DNA from: Salinisphaera sp. Q1T1-3
Lineage (GTDB): Bacteria > Pseudomonadota > Gammaproteobacteria > Nevskiales > Salinisphaeraceae
Reading direction: 5' to 3'
Length of the DNA: 37,209 nucleotides
NCBI RefSeq assembly: GCF_003602005.1
Contig: NZ_QZWD01000027.1
Coordinates: 1 to 37,209, forward strand
Below, piece after piece: positions 24,557 through 34,544 of the stretch; the first letter of the stretch is position 1; every line of letters starts with the position of its first letter. Position numbers and translations under genes: made by a program. The notes below the pieces were generated by a model that made no database searches, had not been told where the DNA came from, and saw nothing but the letters and a program-made list of their open reading frames with translations.

Positions 24557-27500
24557 ATGTTCTATCTCTATCACCACAACGATCTGTCGCGACTGGCCGA
24601 GCTGTTCGGCGCCCTGCGTCTGTCGCGGCCGGTCTCGCCGCTGGCGACGGATACCGTGCTGGCGCCCAACGCCGGCATCGGTCGCTGGCTGCGTATCCAG
24701 CTCGCCGAGAGCGAGGGCATCGCCGCGAATATCGATGGCCGGCTGCCGGGCGAATTCATCTGGGCGCTGCTGCACGCCACCTTGGACGAGGCCGAGGCCG
24801 GCGATCATTTCGAGCCGCCCTGTCTGCCCTGGCATCTCTATGCCGCGCTGCCCGAAATCGCGCGGGAGGTGCCGGCGGTGGCCGACTATCTCGGCACGCC
24901 GGTCGACGAGGTCCGGCGTTACCAGCTGGCCCGCCAGCTGGCCGATGTCTTCGATCAGTATCTGATCTATCGCGCCGACACGCTGGCGGCCTGGGAGGCC
25001 GGTCAGGTGCCGGCCGACAACCCGGGCCGCTGGCAGGCGCGCGTCTGGCACTGGCTGACCCGCGACGACCGGCTGGGCACGAATCACAGGGCGCGCGTAC
25101 TCACCCGCTTCATCGAACGACTGGGCCGCGACACCGCACTGCAACAACGCGTGATCGCCGCCTGTCCGGACAATCTCTACTGTTTCGGTCTGGTGGCGCT
25201 GGCCCCCGATCATCTGCGCCTGCTCTATGCCCTGGCCGAGCATATCGACGTACATTTCCTGTTGCCCAACCCCAGCGAAGCCTACTGGGGCGATATCATC
25301 GCCGGCCGGCTGCCGCTGGATCTGCCCGCGGCCGAGACGGGCGACGACGCGGCCCTGCTACCCGGCGAGGCCACGGTCGAGGCCGGCCACCCATTGCTTT
25401 CGGCCCTGGGCCGTATGGCCCGCGACACCCTGCGCGTGCTCTATTCCGACGAATTCGCCGGCATGATCGAGCCCGAACTGGGCGAACTGCTGGACTACGA
25501 CATCCCGCCGAACGACACCTTGCTGCATCGTATCCAGGCCGATATCGTCACCCTCGATTGTCGGGATTCGGCACAGGGCATGGCCGAGGGCGATACCTCG
25601 TTCGAGGTCCATGCCTGTCACAGCCCGCTGCGCGAGATCCAGGTGCTGCAGGACCAGCTGCTCGACCGACTGGCCGCCGACGATGCCCGCGTCGCGGCCG
25701 GCGAGCTCGACGCCGATCAGCGCCTGGCGCCGCGCCATATCATCGTCATGCTGCCGGACGTGGCGGCCTATGCCCCGGCCATCCAGGCGGTGTTCGGTGG
25801 CGCGCCGGCCGCGCGCTATCTGCCTTTCGGGCTGGCCGATCGTGCCCGCTCGGCCGCACATCCGATCGTGACCACCGTCTCCGCGCTGCTCGATCTGCCG
25901 CTGGCACGCTGGACAGCCAGCGCGCTGATGGACCTGCTGGCCGTGCCGGCGGTGATGCGGCGTTTCGGCCTGACCGCCGCCGATCTGGACACCCTGGCCG
26001 ACTGGATCGATGCCGCCGGCGTGCGCTGGGGCCGCGACGCCGCCCATCGGGCCGAACTCGGCGCTGGCGCCTTCGAACAGAACACCTGGCGCTTCGGGCT
26101 GGATCGCCTGCTACTCGGCGTCGCCCAGGCCGACGAGGAAACACTCATCGACGGCATCGCCCCCTGGGCCGATCTGGAAGGCGGGGCCACGGCGGCACTC
26201 GGCAAGCTCTGGCGTTTTCAGGACACGCTCGCCCGGCTTGCGAAAAACATGGCCCGGCCGGCCACCCCCGGCGAGTGGCAGACCCGGCTGAACGCGATGC
26301 TCGACGATCTCGTCGCCCCCGCGCCGGATGCGCCCGATGAGCAACGCGCGGTGGATTCGCTGCGCGGCGTGTTCGCCCGTTTCGAGGCCGCCGAGGCCTG
26401 TACCACGGCCCGCCCGCTCACCGACGATCGGCGCCTGTCCTGGGCCGCCGTCCGGGATGATCTGCGCACCACGCTGGATGCCACCGCCGAGCGCCAGCCT
26501 TTTCTGTCCGGCGGCATCACCTTCTGTGGCATGGTCCCGCTGCGGGCCGTACCGTTTCGCATGGTCTGCGTGCTGGGCATGAACGACGCGGCCTTTCCGC
26601 GACAGGACACCGGGCGCGCCTTCAACGTCATGCACAACGCCCCGCGGCTGGGCGATCGCAACACCCGCGACGATGATCGCCTGTTATTCCTTCAGGCCCT
26701 GACCGCGGCCGGCGAGGCCTTCTACATCAGTTATATCGGCCAGGACGTCGCCACCGGCGAAGCCTTGCCGCCCTCGCCCATCGTCGGTGAAACCCTCGAA
26801 TTCCTCCGGCGGCATTATTTCCGCGCATGGGAGACGGAAGATTTCAACGCCCGGCTGATCCATCGCCAGCCCATGCAGCCGTTCTCGGCGCGTTATTTCG
26901 ACCCGGGCGAATCCGATCCGCGCATCTTCACCTACGCCGGCCAATGGCGTGACGCCACCCGTGCGGCCCTGTCGCCACGCGACGCACTGGCACCGCTGAT
27001 GGACGACAGCCAGGCCCCGTTGCCCGAGCCGATCACGGCCATCGACCTCGAATCCTTGAAACGGTTCTTCGATCATCCGCCGCGGGCCTTCTTCCGCGAG
27101 CGTGTCCAGCTTGCCCTGGAAATCGACGATCATCGGCTGGACGATGCCGAGCCGATCGGCCTGAATGGCTTGGCTGCGGCCGGCCTGCGCGACCGGCTGT
27201 TCGCCACCGCGATCGCAACCGAGGCCGGCGAACTCTCGCCGGCACCCAGCGCGCTCGAACGCGCCCGCGGCACCCTGCCGCCACCGCCGTTGGCCGCCCC
27301 CCACTACGCGGCCCAGGCCGAAATCGTCAACGAGCTGTTGCCCATCTGGCAGGGCTGGACTGCCGAGGGCACGCCGGAAACGCTGGATATCCAGCTCGAT
27401 CTGCCCGTGGATGACGGCCCGGTCCGCCTGACCGGGCGCGTGCCGCAATGCTGGCCCGGCGCCCTGCGGCGCCTGCGCACCGGCAAACTGCGTACGCGCT

Positions 27501-27961
27501 TTCGGCTGCGTTACTGGATCGATTATCTGGCCGCCGTCGCCGCCGGGCACGATCTGGCACTGGAACTGGCCGGCGTCTCGCCCAAGCCTAAAGACGAATC
27601 CATCGTCCGGTACGCGGGGCGCCTGGACGCCGACACCGCCCGCGTCGAACTGGCCGCGCTTATCCAGCACTATATCCAGGGCCAGCAACAGCCGCTGGCC
27701 TATCACCCGGATCTGGATGACGGCTATCAGCCCGATCAGAACAAGGCATTCGACAATCTGAGCTTCGGCTTCAAGCCGGGCGCCTTCTTCCAGCACCATC
27801 TCTTGCGCGATGCGTATTTCTGCCTGCTGCTCGGCCCCGACGACGCACCGCTCGGCGAGACCGACGATACCAGCCCCTTCATCGCCGCCATCGAGGCCAT
27901 CAGCGGCCCGATGAACGCCGTCGTTCGTCCGGCCGAAGCCGATCGCGAGGTGAGCGCATGA
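24557..27961 (+). CDS. recC: Exodeoxyribonuclease V gamma subunit RecC
   Basis: At 1134 residues this is close to E. coli RecC (1122). It starts with the characteristic MFYLYHHNDL and LAPNAGIGRWLRIQLAE, and later has the inactive helicase-like and nuclease-like folds of RecC. VCVLGMNDAAFPRQ and FYISYIGQD are family landmarks in the second half. RecC splits the incoming strands and recognises Chi within the RecBCD helicase-nuclease. GGGG lies 5 nt upstream of the ATG. The TGA overlaps the recB ATG by 4 nt (ATGA). This is the first gene of a recC-recB-(element)-recD cluster. Confidence 0.97.
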   Translation: MFYLYHHNDLSRLAELFGALRLSRPVSPLATDTVLAPNAGIGRWLRIQLAESEGIAANIDGRLPGEFIWALLHATLDEAEAGDHFEPPCLPWHLYAALPEIAREVPAVADYLGTPVDEVRRYQLARQLADVFDQYLIYRADTLAAWEAGQVPADNPGRWQARVWHWLTRDDRLGTNHRARVLTRFIERLGRDTALQQRVIAACPDNLYCFGLVALAPDHLRLLYALAEHIDVHFLLPNPSEAYWGDIIAGRLPLDLPAAETGDDAALLPGEATVEAGHPLLSALGRMARDTLRVLYSDEFAGMIEPELGELLDYDIPPNDTLLHRIQADIVTLDCRDSAQGMAEGDTSFEVHACHSPLREIQVLQDQLLDRLAADDARVAAGELDADQRLAPRHIIVMLPDVAAYAPAIQAVFGGAPAARYLPFGLADRARSAAHPIVTTVSALLDLPLARWTASALMDLLAVPAVMRRFGLTAADLDTLADWIDAAGVRWGRDAAHRAELGAGAFEQNTWRFGLDRLLLGVAQADEETLIDGIAPWADLEGGATAALGKLWRFQDTLARLAKNMARPATPGEWQTRLNAMLDDLVAPAPDAPDEQRAVDSLRGVFARFEAAEACTTARPLTDDRRLSWAAVRDDLRTTLDATAERQPFLSGGITFCGMVPLRAVPFRMVCVLGMNDAAFPRQDTGRAFNVMHNAPRLGDRNTRDDDRLLFLQALTAAGEAFYISYIGQDVATGEALPPSPIVGETLEFLRRHYFRAWETEDFNARLIHRQPMQPFSARYFDPGESDPRIFTYAGQWRDATRAALSPRDALAPLMDDSQAPLPEPITAIDLESLKRFFDHPPRAFFRERVQLALEIDDHRLDDAEPIGLNGLAAAGLRDRLFATAIATEAGELSPAPSALERARGTLPPPPLAAPHYAAQAEIVNELLPIWQGWTAEGTPETLDIQLDLPVDDGPVRLTGRVPQCWPGALRRLRTGKLRTRFRLRYWIDYLAAVAAGHDLALELAGVSPKPKDESIVRYAGRLDADTARVELAALIQHYIQGQQQPLAYHPDLDDGYQPDQNKAFDNLSFGFKPGAFFQHHLLRDAYFCLLLGPDDAPLGETDDTSPFIAAIEAISGPMNAVVRPAEADREVSA

Positions 27962-30900
27962 CCCGGCCCGCGCCGCACAGCCAACCCTTCGACGCCGCGA
28001 CCCTGCCGCTTCACGGCCTGCGGCTGATCGAGGCCAGTGCCGGCACGGGCAAGACCTTCTCCCTGGCCGGCCTCTACCTGCGCCTGATCGTCGAGCAGCG
28101 TGTTTCGGTCCGCGAAGTGCTGGTGATGACCTTCACCCGGGCCGCCACCCAGGAACTGCGCGAGCGGATCCGGGCGCGGTTGGCCCAGGCCGCGCGCATC
28201 GCCCACGACACAAGCCTCGCCCGGCCCGGCCACCCCGAAGACGATTTCACCCGGCGCATCCTGGACGGCGTGACCGAAGACTCGGCCGCGCTGGCGCGCC
28301 GCCTGGCCGATGCCGCGGCCCGCGTGGACGAGGCCACCATCGTCACCATCCACGGCTTTGCCCAACGGGCGGCCACGGAAAATGCCTTCGAATCCGCCCT
28401 GGCCTTCGACCGCGGCGATGCCGTGGACGACCCGCAGATCGCCCGCGAAGCCGCGGCCGACTATTGGCGCGCGCATGTCTTCGGCGCCGCCGCCGAGGCC
28501 GGCGACATGCTCGCGCTCTGGCCCGATCCGGACGCGCTCTACCGGACGGTCCAACCGATTCTCGCCAAACCGCATGCCCGGCTGGCCGGTCTCGACCCCA
28601 CCCGTCTGGCCGCGTTGCAGGATGCACTGGCCGAACACTGGCCGGGGACCGCCGAACCGCTCGCCGAAGCGCTGGTCTCGGCGTTCGAGGCCGATGCGCT
28701 GCTCAAGGGCGGCGATCTCTACAAGGCGCTGGCCGCCGAAGACGATATCGCAGCGAGCGTCGCCGATCTCGACGTGCGCATCACAGCCGCCCTGGCTGCC
28801 GACACGGCGCCGATACTGCCCGAATGGCTGCTCGCCCTGGCCGATCCGGGCCCGCAGTTCAAGAAAGCCGCCAAACACCAGGCCCATGCCGACCCGCTGG
28901 CCGCCCTGAGCGCCCTGCCGATCCTCATCGAACTCCAGCCGCTGGCTAAATGTGTGGCCATCGATACCGCCGCGAAGGCCGTGGCCGAACGCGCCGAGGC
29001 CCGCAAGATCGACCGACGCCAGTACAGCTACGACGATCTCATCGTGGCCCTGCATGCCGCGCTCACCCATCCTCGCACCGGTGATACGCTGGCCGCTGCC
29101 CTGCGCGCGCGCTGGCCCTATGCCCTGGTCGACGAATTCCAGGACACAGACCCGCTGCAATACGCCAGCCTGTCGCGCATCTATCGCGAGCGGGTACGGC
29201 CGGACGACGGCGACGATCCCGACAACGACGGGCACGGCGCCCTGTTGCTCATCGGCGACCCGAAACAGGCCATCTATGGCTTTCGGGGCGGCGATATCTA
29301 TGCCTATCTGGCTGCCGCCCGCGCCGCCGGCGCGGCGCGCTATACGCTGACCACCAATTTCCGCTCCACCCAGGGCGTGCTGGATGCCATCGAAGCACTC
29401 TACGCCCTGCCCGGCCACGATCCCTTCGTGGTACCGGACATCGATTTCCCTCACGTCACCGCCGGGCGCACGGCCGGCGACTGGCGGCTGATCCGGGCCG
29501 ACGGCCGCGAACAGGCGGCGCTGACGTTCTGGCAGCTCCACGGCAATGAAACCGAGCTGAAGAACGGCAAGACGAAGAACCCGTCGAAGGCCGACGACAG
29601 CGCGCGGCTGATTGACGAGACCGTGGCCGCCATCGCCGATCTGCTCCACGGCGCCACCACATACTGGCAGGCCGCCGACGGCACCACGCGGCCCGTCGTA
29701 TCCCGCGATATCGCCGTGCTCGTCAACCGCCATCAGGAAGCCACGGCCCTGCAGGCCGCACTCGCCGCAGCCGGCATCCGGGCCGTCTGCCAGCACCGTG
29801 AATCGGTCTTTACCAGCGCGGAGGCCGCCGATCTCCGCCGCATTCTGCGGGCCATGGCCCAGCCGGACGATGCCCGTGCCGTACGCGCGGCCCAGCCCAC
29901 CGCGCTGATCGGCAAACGGCTGGCCGATCTCGTGGCCATCGCCGATGACGACACGGCCCTGCAGGCCGCTATCGAGCCCTTCCACCGCCTGCACGACGCC
30001 TGGCGCCGCCGCGGGGTGCTGGCTGCCCTGGAGGACCTGTTCGTGGCCGCGGCCCCGGCGCTGCTGGCGCTGACCGACGGCGAACGCCGCATGAGCAACT
30101 GGCTCCAGCTCGGCGAACTGCTGGCCCACGCCGAGAGCGAATGCTTCGGCATGGCCAGCCTCGTGCGCTGGCTGGACGACCACATCACCGCCGCCCAGGA
30201 GGGCACACTCGGCGTCGCCGACGAAAGCCAGCTGCGCCTGGAATCGGATGCCGATCTCGTGCGTATCGGCACCATCCATGCGTCCAAGGGCCTGCAATAC
30301 CCCATCGTCTTCCTGCCGTTTGCGCCGTGGCTCGGCACCGCCGGCGCGCCAGACAAGCCGCCGCTGGTCTTCCACGCCCAACAAGACGACGCCGAGGCCA
30401 GCCAGGCACTCATCGACCTCGTCGGCACTGACCCGGCCAACGTCCAGCAGGCCGTCATCGAAGCCCGTTCAGAAGCCCTGCGCCTGCTCTATGTCGCCCT
30501 CACCCGCGCCGAGCAGGCGCTCATCGTCGGCTGGCGAGAGCCCGACGACTACGGCAGTACCAGCGCCCCGGGCGATCTGCTCTATCGCGACGGCGTGGCC
30601 GGCGGCGGCGCGCCCGCGCGGCTGGCTGACAACGCCCCCGACGCCATCGCCGTCGCGCCGATCGATACGACCCGCCCGGCGCCCGTGCCGATTGCGCCAG
30701 ACACACAAGACGCCGACCGACTGGGCCCGGCCCGATCCGCGCTGCCCACGCCGCGCAAACGCTGGTCCACCTACAGCTTCTCGCGCCTGGCCCATGCCCC
30801 GAGCGACAACGCCCCGGCCGAACTGCCCGAGCCCGGCGCCGAGGACGAACTGACCACGCCGGCCGCTATGGCGGCTGAAGCGCTCGCCGCCGACGCGCCC

Positions 30901-31689
30901 CGCGAACTGCCCCGGTTGGATACCCGCCTGTCCGGCGTGCGCTTCGGCTCCGCCGTCCACGACCTGCTGGAAAACCAGCTCAAGCCCCCGACACACAGCC
31001 CCTGGCCCGAGCCGGGCGAACCGCTGGCCGACGCGCAGCGACGCGCTGTTTACGACACCTTGCGAAAATACGGCCTCATCGCCGAAAACACGGCCGATCC
31101 GCGTATCGACGACACGGCCGATCTCGTGGCCCGTACCCTGCATACGCCGCTGCCGGCCATCGGCCCGCTGGCGGGCGTGGCACCCGGCCGAATGCAGACC
31201 GAAATGGAATTCATGCTGCGCCTGGGCGGCAATCGCCTCGGCACGCTCGTCGACACCCTGCGCGAGGCCGGCTATCTGCCCGCCGCCCTCGGCGGCCATC
31301 CGGACCGCACCCTCTACGGCCTCATGCAAGGCTTCATCGATCTCGTCGTCGAAATCGACGGCGCCTACGTCATCCTCGACTACAAGACCAACCGCCTCGG
31401 CGACACCCCGGCTGCCTATCGCGATACCGAACTCGCCCGCGCCATCGGCCGCGCCCACTACGACCTGCAATACCTCATCTACACCGTCGCCCTGCATCGC
31501 CACCTGAAACGCTGTCTGCCCGATTACGACCCGGCGACCCATCTGGGCGGCGTGCAGTATCTGTTCGTGCGGGCCATGGACGGAGCCAGCGATACCGGCG
31601 TGTTCGTCGACCGGCCGGATGTGGCATTGGTCGAGGCGCTGGATGCGTTGTTTGACGGGGTTGATGAGTCCCGCGGCGTACTGGCGTGA
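27958..31689 (+). CDS. recB: Exodeoxyribonuclease V beta subunit RecB
   Basis: This 1243-residue protein is a 3'-5' SF1A helicase with a C-terminal nuclease. Walker A is ASAGTGKT (residues 26-33). The UvrD-type motifs include VDEFQDTDPLQ, LIGDPKQAIYGFRGGD, TNFRST, HASKGLQYP and LYVALTRAE. The nuclease domain has GFID (Asp1128) and DYKTN (Asp1141, Lys1143), with the same spacing as E. coli D1067, D1080 and K1082, so the nuclease should be active. It is slightly longer than E. coli RecB (1180). Translation is probably coupled to recC. The usual tight junction to recD is broken by a 748-nt gap containing element B. Confidence 0.97.
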   Translation: MTRPAPHSQPFDAATLPLHGLRLIEASAGTGKTFSLAGLYLRLIVEQRVSVREVLVMTFTRAATQELRERIRARLAQAARIAHDTSLARPGHPEDDFTRRILDGVTEDSAALARRLADAAARVDEATIVTIHGFAQRAATENAFESALAFDRGDAVDDPQIAREAAADYWRAHVFGAAAEAGDMLALWPDPDALYRTVQPILAKPHARLAGLDPTRLAALQDALAEHWPGTAEPLAEALVSAFEADALLKGGDLYKALAAEDDIAASVADLDVRITAALAADTAPILPEWLLALADPGPQFKKAAKHQAHADPLAALSALPILIELQPLAKCVAIDTAAKAVAERAEARKIDRRQYSYDDLIVALHAALTHPRTGDTLAAALRARWPYALVDEFQDTDPLQYASLSRIYRERVRPDDGDDPDNDGHGALLLIGDPKQAIYGFRGGDIYAYLAAARAAGAARYTLTTNFRSTQGVLDAIEALYALPGHDPFVVPDIDFPHVTAGRTAGDWRLIRADGREQAALTFWQLHGNETELKNGKTKNPSKADDSARLIDETVAAIADLLHGATTYWQAADGTTRPVVSRDIAVLVNRHQEATALQAALAAAGIRAVCQHRESVFTSAEAADLRRILRAMAQPDDARAVRAAQPTALIGKRLADLVAIADDDTALQAAIEPFHRLHDAWRRRGVLAALEDLFVAAAPALLALTDGERRMSNWLQLGELLAHAESECFGMASLVRWLDDHITAAQEGTLGVADESQLRLESDADLVRIGTIHASKGLQYPIVFLPFAPWLGTAGAPDKPPLVFHAQQDDAEASQALIDLVGTDPANVQQAVIEARSEALRLLYVALTRAEQALIVGWREPDDYGSTSAPGDLLYRDGVAGGGAPARLADNAPDAIAVAPIDTTRPAPVPIAPDTQDADRLGPARSALPTPRKRWSTYSFSRLAHAPSDNAPAELPEPGAEDELTTPAAMAAEALAADAPRELPRLDTRLSGVRFGSAVHDLLENQLKPPTHSPWPEPGEPLADAQRRAVYDTLRKYGLIAENTADPRIDDTADLVARTLHTPLPAIGPLAGVAPGRMQTEMEFMLRLGGNRLGTLVDTLREAGYLPAALGGHPDRTLYGLMQGFIDLVVEIDGAYVILDYKTNRLGDTPAAYRDTELARAIGRAHYDLQYLIYTVALHRHLKRCLPDYDPATHLGGVQYLFVRAMDGASDTGVFVDRPDVALVEALDALFDGVDESRGVLA

Positions 31690-31860
31690 ACACGTCACCC
31701 GCCACCGTACCCATCGTGTTGTTTAATCCCCGCGTCTCTAACAGCCGGACTCCGCACCTTGTCCCGGCTGGAATATCACGCCATCTGTTACGAAAGGCTT
31801 TGGCGCACGGCATGGCTGGCGGCATTGGATTTCGCGCTATTTCGTCTTCGATCGAGCGGG

Positions 31861-32352
31861 GGTTTCGCGCTGATGCGCGAGTGGCTTTTCTTGCTTGCCC
31901 AAGAAAAGCCACCAAAAGAAAGGCACCCGACACGGCGCCGGCTGCGCCGGTGCACGGCGATGCTCGCGACGACGGGATGCGGTCAGAACTCGGACGGCTA
32001 AGGCCGTCCTCAGACAGACTGACCGCACCGGCGCATGCGCCGGACACCCGTCGACGCTGCGCTTCTCGTCGCCGCGTAACGGGAGGAAATACAGTCACCA
32101 CGACGCCGAGCCTAAGCGAGCCGTGTCTGTATTCGGGTTCCCTTGGGCGCAGCGCCGAGCAGCGGAGGCCGAAAACGAAAAAGACGTCCGGATGTCTGAG
32201 CCGCGCAACGCGCGGCGAGTTTCCGGACGTCCGCTTTCGGCCGCAGCCGCGCAGGGCACCGATGCGAAGCATCGGCGCAAGACAGGGTGCCCTTCTCTTG
32301 GTTACTTCTCTTGGGCAAACAAGAGAAGTGACTCGCGCATCAGTGCGAAACC
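31861..32352. repeat. Element B: 492-bp non-coding element inside the recBCD cluster
   Basis: The arms (about 68 nt) both begin GGTTTCGC, continue CTGATGCGCGAGT and contain a hairpin. The left hairpin is a perfect 13-bp stem (31881-31893 with 31900-31912). The right is 10 bp (32304-32313 with 32320-32329). Beyond each hairpin is an A-rich AAGAGAAGG-like segment and GGCACCC. It has the same organisation as element A and lies 171 nt after recB and 85 nt before recD. No supported gene lies in 31690-32437; the open frames are artefacts of the repeat. Confidence 0.75.
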
Positions 32353-32437
32353 CCAAGCACGAATTCGCCAAAGCAGTTGATCCAGAACGCCGGAGCACGC
32401 AGACCCGCAGCCTTCCCGAACACAACCGAGGCCGCCC

Positions 32438-34354
32438 ATGACCGAATCCCCCACCGGCGACCTGTTCGACTCGGAACCAACCGCCACGCCCCAAAACCCA
32501 GTCGCATCCCCGGCGAGCGCAGAGCCGCGAGCCGAAACGCTGGCACTCGCGGAAGATACGACCCTATCCGATCTCGATCTCGCCCTCGCCGACTGGGCCC
32601 GACGCCACGGCGCCGACCGCCTCGTCGCGCGGGCCTTCGCGCTGGCCAACTGGGCCGTCACCCAGGGCCACACCTGCCTCGCGCTGGACCGGATCCCGTC
32701 CACGCTGATGAGCGCCGCGAATCGGGCCGCCCTGCCCGCCGCACTGACCGCCAGCGATCTCGTCACCGTGCGCGACGACGATGCAGCGCCGCACGACACG
32801 CCGACCCGCCCGCTGATTCTCGAAGCCGGCCGGCTCTACCTGCAGCGCTACCACGCCTACGAAACACGCCTCGCCGAACGCCTGAGCGCGCTGATGGCCG
32901 CCGAACCCATCCCGGTCAACGTCGACACCCTCAAACCCGGCCACGGCCTGTTCACGATCGACGCCGACAGTCCGAACGCCACCAACTGGCAGGCCGTCGC
33001 CGCCTTCGCCGCCCTGCGTCACCACTTCACCGTCATCTCCGGTGGCCCGGGCACGGGCAAGACCTACACCATCGTGCGCCTGCTGCGCGTGCTCATCGAG
33101 GCTGCCTTCACCGCCGACGAAACACCGCCGCTGATCGCCCTGGCCGCCCCGACCGGCAAGGCCGCCGCCCGCATGCTCGAATCGGTCCGGAGCGGCATGG
33201 CCGACATGGGCGCGGATCCGCATTTCGACCCGGCCGCGGTCGACACACACGTGCCACAGACCGCCCGTACCCTGCACCGCCTGCTCGGCCTGACGGGGGC
33301 GACCACCCAACCGAAGTTCAACGCCGACAACCCGCTGCCCTACGACGTCGTCATCGTCGACGAAGCCTCGATGGTGGACCTGCCGATGATGGCCAAACTG
33401 GCCGACGCCATCCGGGACGATGCCCGACTGATCCTGCTCGGCGACCGCTACCAGCTCGCCTCCGTCGAATCCGGCGCGGTCCTGGCCGAACTGTGTGCCC
33501 ACGCCGGCGTCAACCAGTTCACCGCCGACCAACAGACCGCCGCCGGCGTACTCATAACCGAGCCTACCGACCCGGCCACCCACGCCCTGGCCGACCACGT
33601 CGTCACGCTACAGACCAGCCGCCGCTTCAACGCCGACAGCCCCATCGGCCAACTCGCCGCGGCCGTCAACGCCGGCAATACCGAAACCGTCGATACGCTC
33701 CTGAATGCCGGCCACAACGACCTCGTCTACCACGACGGTGCCGACGCGGCCGCCATCAGCCAGCTCATGGACCGGCTCGCCGACGACTATGCCCGGCTAT
33801 GCGAGGCCACCGACCCCACCCTCGCCCTCGCCGAACTCGGCCAACAATGCGTGCTCACCGCCGTCCGCCAGGGCCCGGCCGGCAGCGAGACTATCAACGC
33901 CGGCATCACCGAACGCCTCGCCCGCCGCTTCGACTTCAACCCGGCCAACGTGTGGTTTCACGGCCGCCCGGTGATGGTTCGACAAAATGATTACAAAACC
34001 GGCCTTTTTAATGGCGATGTCGGCATTGCGCTATACAACGATGAAAGGCAGATTAGGGTCTGGTTCATGGGGGACCACGGCCTGCGGGCTTTCTTGCCGA
34101 GCGCACTACCCGCGCACGATTCCGTGTATGCGATGACGATTCACAAGAGTCAGGGGTCGGAGTTTGATTCCGTTACCTTGGTTTTGCCGGATTATGACGT
34201 GCCGGTTTTGACTCGGGAGTTGTTTTATACGGGGTTGACGAGGGGGCGGGAGCGGTTGGTTGTGTTTGCTGAACACGAAGTTTTGCGGCGGGCCGTTAGC
34301 CGGCGGGTTACGCGAATTTCTGGGCTTGCGGGCAACATTGTAGTTGGAGACTAG
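32438..34354 (+). CDS. recD: Exodeoxyribonuclease V alpha subunit RecD
   Basis: This 638-residue 5'-3' SF1B helicase (E. coli 608) has Walker A GGPGTGKT at residues 202-209, Walker B VVIVDEASMVDLPMM, LGDRYQLASVESGAV, LQTSRRF and the C-terminal TIHKSQGSEFDSV and LFYTGLTRGRERL motifs. It is complete. RecD is the fast motor of RecBCD and controls nuclease activity. The first ~1540 nt have the GC-rich codon pattern of recB. From about 33975 to the stop the codons become visibly AT-richer (many TTG, TTT, GTT, AAA), so the end of the gene seems to derive from another lineage. It is separated from recB by element B and may need its own promoter. Confidence 0.96.
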   Translation: MTESPTGDLFDSEPTATPQNPVASPASAEPRAETLALAEDTTLSDLDLALADWARRHGADRLVARAFALANWAVTQGHTCLALDRIPSTLMSAANRAALPAALTASDLVTVRDDDAAPHDTPTRPLILEAGRLYLQRYHAYETRLAERLSALMAAEPIPVNVDTLKPGHGLFTIDADSPNATNWQAVAAFAALRHHFTVISGGPGTGKTYTIVRLLRVLIEAAFTADETPPLIALAAPTGKAAARMLESVRSGMADMGADPHFDPAAVDTHVPQTARTLHRLLGLTGATTQPKFNADNPLPYDVVIVDEASMVDLPMMAKLADAIRDDARLILLGDRYQLASVESGAVLAELCAHAGVNQFTADQQTAAGVLITEPTDPATHALADHVVTLQTSRRFNADSPIGQLAAAVNAGNTETVDTLLNAGHNDLVYHDGADAAAISQLMDRLADDYARLCEATDPTLALAELGQQCVLTAVRQGPAGSETINAGITERLARRFDFNPANVWFHGRPVMVRQNDYKTGLFNGDVGIALYNDERQIRVWFMGDHGLRAFLPSALPAHDSVYAMTIHKSQGSEFDSVTLVLPDYDVPVLTRELFYTGLTRGRERLVVFAEHEVLRRAVSRRVTRISGLAGNIVVGD

Positions 34355-34356
34355 GC

Positions 34357-34371
34357 GCTGTCTAGAACAGC
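34357..34371 (+). other. Small hairpin just after recD
   Basis: GCTGT and ACAGC pair around CTAGA, beginning 2 nt after the recD stop. There is no T-run, so it is only a weak terminator candidate. The rest of the 190-nt gap to the TIR gene is AT-rich, and no convincing promoter or ribosome-binding site was identified. Confidence 0.25.
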
Positions 34372-34544
34372 ATTCGAGAGCATCAAAACCCGCTTGTTCA
34401 GGCCAATTCGGCACCGGCGAGGTCAAAATGGTATCGTCGCAACCATAAAACTTTGAAAATCAAATTATCTTGCGCACGCCATAATCGACCTTTTTCTATA
34501 TTCAAGAATTTTTTATCACTCACTATTTTCGATAACTCAGCCAA

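Noticed and set aside
27736-30384. 882-codon minus-strand open frame antisense to recB and the recC end
   Set aside because: recC and recB on the plus strand carry all family motifs. The antisense translation has no recognisable domain and is a GC-bias shadow.
31475-32494. Open frames across element B on both strands
   Set aside because: Same repeat-derived translations as element A; the minus-strand one also runs antisense through the recB end. No protein-like conservation visible.
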